Positions 25,355 to 37,400 of a stretch of DNA of 64,000 nucleotides are shown here, piece by piece; the first letter of the stretch is position 1; each line of letters begins with the position of its first letter. This stretch comes from Macquaria australasica (lineage: Eukaryota; Chordata; Actinopteri; Centrarchiformes; Percichthyidae). A program made the translations under genes and the position numbers. Below the pieces are notes generated by a model. That model searched no databases, was not told where the DNA came from, and was given only the letters and a program-made list of their open reading frames with translations. The DNA lies in contig SEMN01000007.1 in NCBI GenBank assembly GCA_005408345.1, positions 3,384,001-3,448,000 of the forward strand. The letters run 5' to 3'.

Positions 25355-28300
25355 TATGTGTGCATGCCAGAAAACTTCATACTTTCCCTCCATGTGCACA
25401 CACACGAATCCGCACACATACAACAAGATAAACACACACACACTGAACGATCTCATATCTGATCTGCCAGACATAAAATTGGGTCGTGGCCTTCTGTGCT
25501 GCCATGGAAACCGTGTCAAATGCCTTGCTGTGATTCGCTGATGTTAAATAAACAGGGAAATTTAATGATATTGGTTTCTTTATATGAGAAATGGGATAGA
25601 AAATGGAATTCATTAGGGGGGTTTCAGTTCTTGCCATCTTTTGGATATCTTTCTTCTGGTTTTCTGCTTCTGTCTTGCAAAATGAGTAAAAAAAAAGAAG
25701 AAAGAGACAGATAGTGCTTACAAATTGCGTAACTGTATCTAATTTAATTCCATAGACCATCTAATATAAACGGCTCTTTCCACAGTGACCTCACTTCATA
25801 GGATGTGTGACTGAATACTGCACTCAGCAGCACCTGATTAAACTGGCCCGTGTGTTAAAGCATACAGGCAGAACCGCATGAAGCTGTTTAGTGTGTGTGC
25901 AGCAACACAGAGAGCAGAGAGAAGGAACTGTCCAAGAAGAAGCGGCACAAAGAGCAATTAGAGAGCTTGAGAAATGGGAAATGCAGCAGAGGAAAGTGAG
26001 GTGAGGAAGATTGGGTTGAATGAGAGGCTGATAGAAATAAAGAGTAAAGAGAATATTAGGAGAAAACAGAGCGAAAATGAGCATTGTGGCAGCGCATTAA
26101 TAGAATTTTTACAGGACATTAGCTTAACTGAATGTGGCGACACTGCTGGGGTGTCAGGTACGAGCCACGGACTGAAAAGTAATCATTGCATCTACCTGCT
26201 AGTTCACCTCTTAGCGGGGGGGACGAAAGAGGGATTCAATGTGAATACCAGTATACAGTAGGTAGGACTACAGAAGTAGTGAATGTAAGGCCACAAACTG
26301 AGTTTATCTACCATTTGACCTGACCTAATTTAATCACAAAAAAATGTATTAATTATTTTAGGATAGGTCAGGAAAATGAGCTGCAACTAAAGCAGTAATA
26401 ATCAACACTTTTTTATATTAGCAATGAATCATATGACTACTTGTATATGAAAGGGTTCACTAGTACTGATGAACCTTTAAACAATTATCACCCGACTCTG
26501 CAGTTCCCGATAGCTCTGCAGAGCCTTATGGCGACATCCAGCTCATTTTTTTGCTTTTCCGGCTTTACTATTTTGGTTCACTCTGACCACTCACTGTTTT
26601 CAGTGAAAAAGCCACACTTAAAAACACCCTGTACACTACATAGTCAGCACCAAACAGCAGACAGACGCAGTTAGTGACTAGCTGGTGAACAAAGAGACCA
26701 AAGAAACATGACTTCAAATGCATGCCAGTGTTGCACTGAGTCTGTTCGATGTGTAAATAGGCAACTTTAAAGGTGATAATATGTCAGTCTTGTGGTCACA
26801 GCTTTGTTTCCGCTGCACCCAAGTGGCCCATAAATCAGTTATAGGACGCCATTCTTCTATCAGACATATGACAAAAAAGTGGCACTGCATTTACTATCGC
26901 ACGTGCTGTTCTTGTCACCAGTTTCTCAAAAAGGATGAAAACAAGAAAGTTAAGAAAATGAGGCACAGGGAAGTAAAAAATGTCTAATAATGTGATATAT
27001 AACGCTCTCGCTACTGATAACCCACCTGCGTGGCATTAAATAGGTACAAGTCTTCTTACAACACGCTAGCATTATAAATGTAGTCAGTGTTATCTGGTAT
27101 GGGAGCAGGTAGGATAATGTTTTGTGTTCACACAACAAGCAGAGAGGCTTACTAAAGACACATCTGCTGTGGGTCAAGGGGTTCCATTGGCTAAGCAATG
27201 TTCATCTTCAATCAGATGAAGATGAACAGATCAGATGCTCAGCCAGGCCCATCTACCAAACCAAATTAAAAGTGTATGCTGACAATGAATATGTTTTTTT
27301 TATTTTGTTTATATATTTTTTTTTTGGAAAAGCCAAGGGCAATCATGTTTTTCTTTTTATCTGAAAATTGTAGTAAAGGTAAAAATAAGAAAGAAGAAGC
27401 CTCAGGTGTGTTTGTAGTTGATCTTTTTACTTTACTTTTGGCAGTCGTAATTGAGTCTTCATGACCAGATTCAGGATTTTCTGTTTATTCATGCATATGT
27501 GTTATTAGAATATGATAATGACACTGCTGTATTTCAACAATGACCGTAACCCTAAAACAGACTTGAGATTGTAAAACAGCTTCAGTGGACAGCCCTTTAG
27601 CTAATATACTTTGATTTTCTTTCCATGTATAGAATAATAACTATTTTATTTGGCTTCGGGACAGCTACTGCATTATCGGTGGTCAAGCTAGATTAGCAAG
27701 CTGAGTATATTTACAGCAGTACACTATTAATGTTTGAGCAGTAAGCGTAGACGATTGTATACTATTACATGCAATTTTGTATGCTGATGTAGCATGTATT
27801 ATCTGCTAAATTATCAATTTAATGCATCAGGGGAATGTTATTGTGTATGTTATGTTACTGTGAAGTCCCTGCTAAAGAGAGGCTGATTGCTGAATGTGTG
27901 TGTGTGTGTGTGTGTGTGTCGTTCTGTGCATGTATGTGTGTGTATGTCTGTCTGTCCCACTCCCACACCTATCCACTCATTCTAATCACCCTTTTACTTA
28001 AATCGCACCCCTAATTTCAATATTATCTTCTTCTATGGCATTTCCCTGAGGAAAAATTCCCTAACTTGTATCTTGTTACTCTCCCTCTCTTCCTCTCCTT
28101 CTCTCTCTCCCGCCGCCTCTTCTCTTTCCTCGAGTCTCTCTCTCCCCTTTGACAACACCAATCCAAGATTATCACCCTAAAGCAAGATTCTCTATTAAAT
28201 CTGTAAAACTATTTCACAGCCACAGAGCAATACATGGCATTATGCATACAAACCATTCCAATACTAAATTATTCTTCAACAGCTCTGTTAGGAAGATTAC

Positions 28301-31300
28301 TGCACAAACACATACCAGTACATATAGCATGCACACAATGAACACATCAGCACATGCATGCATGTGTATACACACATATAGCATGTGAGCACACATTGTA
28401 GCTACCACAGGTTTTGACATCATCCCACTGCAAAACACTAATGCAATTTAAAACCAAATCTATTGCTCTATGAACACAAATAACCAAAGTAAGATTTTTC
28501 TTTCTTTCAGAAAATTGTGTTATTGCCACACATGCACATCAGACAAAAGTAGAACATTATTGCCAACCAACCTGCAAGGCTAAACTCCTATTATGATATC
28601 CTGAATTGAAAGAAACTTATTTTGTAGCTGAAAGACTGTGTCAATGCAATGCGGAGTGTGTTTTCAAAATCCTATTCTTGTCCCCCTCACTTTTACAGTG
28701 TCAGTATGATTTACTCACTTAAATCTCTCTCAACAATATCTTCTTACTGTCTCACTGTCGAAATTGCGGAAGAGGAGGCGATAAAAATGTTGATATGGTC
28801 ATCTAAGTAGCCTTGTTTTAGGAGAGCTCACAGCAAGAAGCTTAACAGCATCCATATATGTTTTACACTCAATATTCACCTAAAAATAGGCTAGAATTGC
28901 AATTGAATCAAATATTGAATATTAGATAGGAAAGGACAGTGCTCTTTTTATTGAAGATGCACATACAATATGTATCTATCATAATGTATGAGGTCTCTAT
29001 CAACAAAAACTAAATGTCATTTTAAATAAGGTTAGTGTAGTAATACTAGAGCAATTTACCATTAATTTGTAAAGTATGATGTGACAAATTTCATAATAAT
29101 TTGTTATTTTCTTGATTGATATGAATATGTAAAATGCAAGAAATAGCATTCACCATTCACATACTTTAATTTGTTTTTCTTTTTTTTTTAAGAACTTTTG
29201 ACCTTTTGTCTGTCCTCCACTTCTGAAACCAAACTTACGCACATGTGTCAGTATTAAATGAGCTTAGAAGGTTTTTAACGTGCTTCAGAGTGAAGGAGAG
29301 GTGCAATATTACGTATAATATAATGCCTGTTGCATTTATATAAAGAAAAAAAAAAAAACATTTTCTAAATAAAAAAAAGTAAATAATAATCTCCCCCAGA
29401 GGTGTCCTTGAGCCTTTCACATCAAATTGGACATTCTGTAAATAAACACTAAATCTTGTTGTCATGGACAACCAACAAGGGTGGTAAGTGGGAAATGCAA
29501 AACAAAGTCATACACGTAACTACCAGTCCCAGACTGATGTGCGTACAGTAAACACTCTTCTGAAGGAAGAATATAGAGGAACACAGTTAAAATGGAAAGG
29601 AGAATTAAGAGGATGGATAGATTAATAGGATGCATTAAGCCATCAACAGATACAGACATGCCAGCTGGGTAGATGGAAGGCATAGCTCTCCTCTCTGTCT
29701 GGTTGCTATGCTAATCTCTTTTTATGTCAGTTAGGATTACAGTGATCAGGTCTCACAATTTAAAACTTAGCTGAAAAGCAGACATGGCAAACATTATGAC
29801 AGGTTTCTGTTTATGAACAGCAATCTATGGGCTGGAGATTCTGGGTGATTTAATCACACAGACCAGCTTGTCTGTGTACATTTCACCTTCCCCCATAAGA
29901 TTTAGTGGCCTTCCTCAAGGCCAACATAAACCTTAATTTACTTGTGACCAAAGTAAGGATTAAACTCATCAATTAAAATGTGATCCCTCCAGGAATAACC
30001 TCCTCTGAACTTCACAAAAATAATGTTCATATACACACACAAGCCTGCACTAAAACACATTCCTAAGGGGACTCTGGGATTGTGTGTCTGTTTATATACC
30101 TCTATAGAGTCTAAATGGCAGAGCCATCAAACCAGGAGCCACTAATTAGCTAAGAAGGTCTTAAACTGTTTGAGCTAACTCTGGAAACAAAAACACACTG
30201 AAGATATTTCCTTTGGTGTTCAGATAAAAGGTGTCTGAAAACTCTGGCAGCCTTATTTTTGTTTAGTCAGGTCATTCAACGTGGTAGGAGAGAAGAGACG
30301 AGATGAGAAAATATCTATTTGTCCATTTTTCTAACATTAACATTCAAATTAGGAGTCCTAGTCAAACAAATGTCCATCATTTTTGTCTAACTCTACAAAC
30401 TCTAACTCTAACTAAATTGATTATACATTTAGTATTTTGGATCCTAAATATAGCTCACTTCGTCCCCATCCGAAAAAAAGTAGTTATTGTTGCTATTCGT
30501 ATTAAAAGAATCGTTAGACATTTCCGGAAATGCGCTTATTTGCTTTCTTGCTGAGAGTTTGATGAGAAGATCAATACCACTCTTATATCTGGCTGTTACA
30601 GCTACAGCCAGCAGCCGTTAGGTTAGCCTATCATAAAGACTGGAAACAGGGAAACAGCTCTATCCAGCAGCAACAAAATCTGCCTACCAGCACATCAAAC
30701 ACTCACTAATTAACATGTTATATCTTGTTTGTTTAATCTGTACAGAAACGGAAGTTTAAAAACGTGAATTTTTGGATTTTGTATATGTTTCAGGTGTTTC
30801 ATATATGGGACTATTTCCTGGTTGGGTGCAGTGACTTCCGACCTGACAACCTATAGAGACTCCAGGTACGGATTAAACAAACGAAATATGTGTTAATCAG
30901 TGAGCTTTAGAGGCCCTGTTTCCAGTCTTTAGGCTAAGCTAGGCCAACAAACTTCTGGCTGTAGCTTCACATTTCTACAAGAATGGTATTGATCTTCTTA
31001 TCCAACTCTCGGCAAGAAAGCTAATTTCCCAAAATGCCTTTAAGCATGCTTTCTTATGAATGGAAAAAAGCTGTAACACAAGCATGCACACATAGAAAGG
31101 CGCAAAGATATTCATATCTTTTTGTTGTTTATGCTTATACACAGTGATTTAGTTCAAACTGAATGACCTCATGTCTTATCTTCCTGTGACAGGAATCAGA
31201 CTCCAACTATGACACAGTTGGCGAAGTCCTAATGAATATTAATGAGTGCAGGTTACACGCCATGCCAATCAGCATCTGCTGAAAAGGTCAAGAACATCTA

Positions 31301-31788
31301 ACAGTGTTTGTTTAACATACAGTAAAAGGTGATGATTATCTTAAAAACTTTTAACAAAAGTGTTCACTTGTCACATCGAGGGTTATAGAGCTCTATTTAA
31401 ATCCACTTTCCAACATAGAATGAAGAAGTAAAACAGCTGAATACTTACCGTTGGGGCTTTCTTCGTCTATGGCAACGATGGTAGCAGGAGGACCCGACCG
31501 AGACAGCTTACATTCTGGGAGGGTGAAAAAGAAAAAGAGAAAATCTTGAGTTAAGATTTGTACCTTCTAGTGTTTCACTGCCTTATATCTATTTAAGGAA
31601 AGCTTGAACTCAATTATGAAGCATATGGATGATTTCACTTGATTAATGTTAGTATTTAGAAGGAAAATGTTTTAAAATGGCTCGCAAGTTTTTAAATGGC
31701 AGCAGCCATTTATTTTTTAAATGGCAATCACTCTGTGAGAGTGTCTCTTTTGGAAATTGAATTGAACTCTGCAAAGCACAGTGCTGTA

Positions 31789-31877
<89 letters not shown>

Positions 31878-31923
31878 GTCTATCTATCTGTCTATCTATC
31901 TATCTCATCTTTTATATATATAT

Positions 31924-31964
<41 letters not shown>

Positions 31965-33115
31965 AGAGTGTGGTTATGAGTGGCAAGAGCAAGGTACTGA
32001 AAGGAGTGAAGGTGAAAATAGGAGAGGAGTGGAGAAAAAGACTGAGGTGTAAGGGTTAGGGGAGAAAAATGGAGTGTCAGACAGCAGAAAATGATGATGG
32101 ACAGGGATGCACTTGTTTTAGAGAAAGAGACAAAGATAAATAGAAAAAGTAAAAAACTAAATATAGAAAATAAATCACCAAGCAATAAATACATACAATA
32201 CAAAATACACAATAAAGGGTAAGCTTGTTAGATATAATCCAGAGTTTATTAACCTCATTGTTCTCTCTACAGTGAGATTAAATGGATTGGGTAGGAAAAG
32301 AGCAGAGGAATCATATAATTGGAATGAAATGTAGTAGAAAAAGAGGTGAGGTAAGGGAGGTGAGACTTGACAGTTAAAAGAGACTAATGTCCATTTTTTT
32401 CATCTGTAACGACAGGCGTTACTCCCTACAACCGTCTCTGCGGGGTTAGCGGGGGTTAATAAACTAGCACGGTGACTGAACACACAGTTAATAAAGGAAG
32501 AAAGAGGAGATAGTTCTTACCCTCATATTGCCAATCTGCAGGTTGAGATAGCCACATCCCACCAGGAAGGAGAGAGGAGGAGAAGGAATGTAGCATCCAA
32601 GGGAGGATAGGAAGAAGGAAAAAGCAGAAGAAAGAAATCGTGAAAGATAAGAATTAACCTTCAGAGCAAAGGAAGACAACAAAACAACCAACAGAAAGGG
32701 GAGAGTGAGGAATCAAACATGAAATAAGCACAATCAAATAGGAAATGTGCTGTGAGGTGTGTGTGTTTGTATGTACAGTATAGAAATGTTGATGTGCTTA
32801 TCTCTATAAGCTTTTCCACCTCCATTCACAGCCACCACCCGCAGTTACTGTATTACTATGACGAGAAATAATTTTAACCCAAGCTGGAGGCTTAAAATGG
32901 TCCCATTCAGAGCAGAAGAACTGCACCGACATTCAAGGATTCTCCTTTATCCCTCTGTCCTTGTCAGAATTTGGAAATACAAGAACACCCACGTTCACCA
33001 GCCAGGGCAACATAATTGTACAGCTCTCGAGGACGGTTGGGTAAAATCCCACAGGGAGGCTGGAAGACTGATATCTGCTCACGTGGGAAATAAACTTCAT
33101 GAAACAATGATCCCA

Positions 33116-33168
<53 letters not shown>

Positions 33169-34407
33169 CGATTAAGCATTACAGCTGTGTGACATCATAG
33201 ATTATCTCAGGATTCATTGGTATTGTCACCATTGTGTCTTGTTTCTTGCTATGGGAGACAGTATTGAATGTTCCCAAATATAGATTAAACTGTCCTAGGG
33301 CTCCGAATTAGCTTATGTTTAGGTTTAAACTGTCCCTACAATGGGATATTCTATTGTCTTTAGGTAGATGGTTGGGTGTACAAAGCACAGGACTTTGACA
33401 CCAAAGACTGGGGTTCATGTTCTGTGTCCCACACGTTGTTAGGTTTAGATTACTAAATGCTGGCAAGTGTAGATTGTGGTTTTGGTTAAATATTAAACGA
33501 ATAGTTCTCCTAGTAGAGTAGTTTTGGGAAATACACTTATTTATAGAGGGACGATAAAAACAGTAGTGCAAAGAATAACAATTTGTGGCTTTAGTAAAAG
33601 GTACAAGCAGAAACAGTTTCTGGCAAATAGCAGCTGACCTGGACCTCCTGGAGTCTTGTTGTCATGTGAGGTTGCCAGGCAACCAGTGGAGATGCTATAA
33701 AGAAGTGCTGGAGGGAGTTACACCATGTAACTCCCTCTAAAACCACAGATTGACATTTTTACATTTTTACATTTTTACTGTTTTTGTATGGATTAAACAC
33801 ACAAGATACAATGTGTTAATTACTGAGCTTTAGAGGTGCTGCTGGATGGATTTTTGAACTTTGGAGAGAGCCAGGCTAGCTGTTTCCCCCTGCTTCCAGT
33901 CTTTATGCCAAGCTAAGCTCCATATTTACATATTATAACAGTCATCAGAGTGGCGTTGAACTGCTCATCTAACTTGTGGAAAGAACACAAATACTGGTAA
34001 GCTCTTCCTTAATTATCAGGGTTTTAATATTTAACCTGATCTCTCCCTCCAACCAAGCGATTTGAGTCGTCTAAACATAACTGTAAAAATGCTGATCATG
34101 CTTTATTTGCCAGGATCGGATATAGTGGGGGGATAAATTAACTATGTTGACAGAAAACATTTAGCAGATACATTCAATTTACGTTTGCTCATTATGTTCC
34201 ATCCATCCATTCATCCACCATCCCAGGTCTCTGTGGTGGTGAGTGAGAATCTTACCGCTCCACCCTTTTGAAGCTTTTTCTATGGGTGCATCTCGGGTAA
34301 GCAATCCAGAAAGATGCATGAGCCATGGAACAATAGTCACTAGTTACATCACACTCTACCAGCTGGCCTGTGTGTATTTGTGTGCATGAGTGTTTGTGTG
34401 TGCATGA

Positions 34408-34448
<41 letters not shown>

Positions 34449-37400
34449 CATGTGTGTGTGTGTGTGTGAACAGCAGATGACAGATGTGTATCCCCTGCTT
34501 GACTGCCTTTTTATCCTTCAGTGTAAGCTGATGCCCCTCATCTATTACTAACCAGCCATTTGTTCTCTATGGGGCATCTCTGTCTCTTTCTCTCCACTCG
34601 GTTTCTTCCCTCCTCTGTCTCTTCTCATCTGCCTCCCTCGCTCTACCTGTCAGTCTGCTTTCCCCCTTAAATAATAAAAACTAAATGGGATGAAACAGTA
34701 AACAGTCTGGGTTGTAACTTAAAGTGACAGATGAACACGATGAGATACGAAAATGAAATAAGCTAAATCTTTTTAAAATGTGAATACCTGGAACGGATGG
34801 GTTTTGCTAATTTAAAGTCCAATTTCTCTCTGTCTGTGATCAATTTGAAGAAATTGGTGGCACTTCCTTCGCGTTAAATTTTCATTAAAACAAATGCTTC
34901 CATGTATTTGCACAGAAGTTTAGCCATGAAGATGAAATCAGTTAAGTTGCCACGTGTTGTTAGCAGGTCCTAAATTTAATCATGCGTTAGAGTAATTTCC
35001 TTTCTCTGTGCATGACAGTTAAGTTAACTCAAGGTTGACAATCTTACTGTGGAAAACCACACTAGGGAGGAAATTCAGGATGAAGAGTCAATTGCATAGA
35101 AATGCAAATTCTCTGCTCTCCTTTCACATAGGTCGCAGGCATATTTCCTGACAAGAGTACACTTGTTTGTAATGCTATATCCACTAAAAGGGCTCCCATA
35201 GCACAGTTAGTGTTCTCTTGTACGCAGGTACTTCTCCCCCGTTAAGTGTCTACTCATGCTCACCCTCAAAAGTTTACTTGTGCATTTCTTCCCTCATTGA
35301 TATGTACTTGTCTTCCTGTAAGCGCTCACTTATTCTCCCGTAAGCGCACACTTGTGCCCTCCACTTGCAAAGTTTCTGGAAAAAATAATCACTCAAATGA
35401 CTATGTGCATGACCAAGTGAAAAAATCCGTCTAATGCCAGGTTTCTGTCAAGGTGATGAAAAGCTCCAAGGAGAGCTGTGTGACGGGAATTGGGGTAGAG
35501 CGTTCAAGGTGTGGATCACATTTTTAAAAAAAAGACTTAAAACCTTGAAATAGGTCTCGCCATTCAGACAATATCACAGGCAGTCAAAGGGAAAAGCTTG
35601 CTCCATTTCAGATTTATCATCCACCCAACGCCTCTTTATTTAAACCTGGAGTGATTCAATCAATATCTTCTTTATTTACTATTCAAATGCAGTCCATCTA
35701 AATTTGGCAGGCAGATTAAGCAGGTACAGGTTGCCAAGGGTGGCCATTAAGAACAAAGTCGACTAAGGAAGAAGAGAGGGGGAAGTGACTGTGACTGCAG
35801 CTGAAGACCACAGCAGTCACCCAAGAGTCCAAACAGGCTTGAGCTGGTTGAAAACAACTATTGTTGTTCAGTACACACAGACGCACAGCTTAGCAACTGT
35901 CTCCATGATGCACACACACACACACACACGCCCGCTGCTTAGGAACCTTCACGACACAACTCCATTTGCACATTCATGCGACTTAACACAGTTTACACAG
36001 GCGAGCCCGTATGCCTTTCTGCTCTCGCACACTCACACATGCTAGAGTTACCATAAAATATACATGCTGAGACTGTGACTCACTGGGGCACCTGCACAAG
36101 GCTGATTGTGTATTTGTGTGTGTGTGTGTGTGTGTGTGTATTGAGCCAGGATCCACTGGATGTGTAGAATGAGTCACTCCACAGAGAGGAGCTTCCACAT
36201 TGCCCACAACAAACATATTGATATTAGCTTTAATGTTGTGTTATTGTCACAGCATTAAATTAATAGTTCAACATTATTTATTATTTATTTAAAACCACAG
36301 ATTGCTGTTTTTATACTTCACTTTTTGTACAGATTAGCTAAGATAATCAGATGCTGGCTTTAGCTTTATGGTTGACAGATATGGCAGTGATATGGTCTTC
36401 TCATCTAACTCTTGGAAAGAAAGGGAATAAGTGTAAATTCCAAAATGTCTAACTACTGCTTTAAAGTCAACAACTAACTGTCTACTGTAGGCTTGTCTAT
36501 ACTTTTCTACCATACTTTAAAACATTTCTGAAAATAGCATTTACATTTATTTGATGTAGTCAAGTAAAACAAACAACCCTATAGTTGTTCGACATTATGG
36601 GAAATATACTTATGAGAGTTAGATGAGAAGATTGATAGAACTTTCATGTCTGTACGGTAAATATGAAGCTACAGCGGCTCAGTGGTTTGAACGGGTTGTC
36701 CATTAATCCCAGGGTTGGCGGTTCGATCCCCCGGCTTCTCATGTCCACGTGTCGAAGTGTCCTTGGGCAAGAACCTGAACCCTAAGTTGCTCCTGAAGCA
36801 CCTTGCATGGCATGTGTGTGAATGGATGAATCTGTAAAGCGGGAACTGTTAAGGTTGAAAAGCCAGCAGCCGCTTAGCTTAGCATAAACACTGGAAACAG
36901 AGGAAAACAGGTAACAAAATCCTCCCACCAGTAAATGGTAATGGTAAATTAGGTTCTGACAATATAACTTGACACAATATCCAGTGACATTGTTAAAAAC
37001 AAAGCAGAGATGATGTCTATGGTGCAGTTGCTTACTTTAATCCAATTTGTTTTTACTGTGCCATATTTGTGCTCATTTGAGTTGAAGTTGTACTTGAGCA
37101 GTCTGCTCGCTACCATCTGTTAAATATCTCGCTTGGCTACCTTGCCTGGAGTCTAGATTGTGAATGGGAAAACCCAATGATGGTGAACTCCAAACTATGC
37201 TGGAATAATATGTGAACATACAAACAAGGCAAACGGACGTCATCTCAAGAGACGTCTGTGTTGATAAGATTTCTGAAAGGATTTCTCTTAAAAAAAGAGA
37301 GGAGCTTTAAAAAGCCATTTGCACTTTTCATTGATTGCCACAGAATTTAAATTTGGTACACTCAAACAAAATAGCAAAGTAAACATTTTATAATGAAATG

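Larger units (their letters stand above)
23852..31448 (-). other. pcdh15: pcdh15 intron 4
   Basis: 7597 bases with the microsatellite cluster near 25 kb, dispersed repeat copy 1 (26480..26835), the TG tract at 27.9 kb and the full fold-back element (30521..31038). The stretch 31130..31320 is complex and contains cctaatgaatattaatgagtg, a possible regulatory motif cluster. 28500..30500 shows nothing recognisable. Confidence 0.88.

Noticed and set aside
31696..32059. Open frames with repeated YLSI
   Set aside because: Translation of the TATC microsatellite only.
36674..36745. Functional tRNA gene
   Set aside because: Box A and box B are present but the sequence does not fold into a cloverleaf by eye and continues into a SINE tail.
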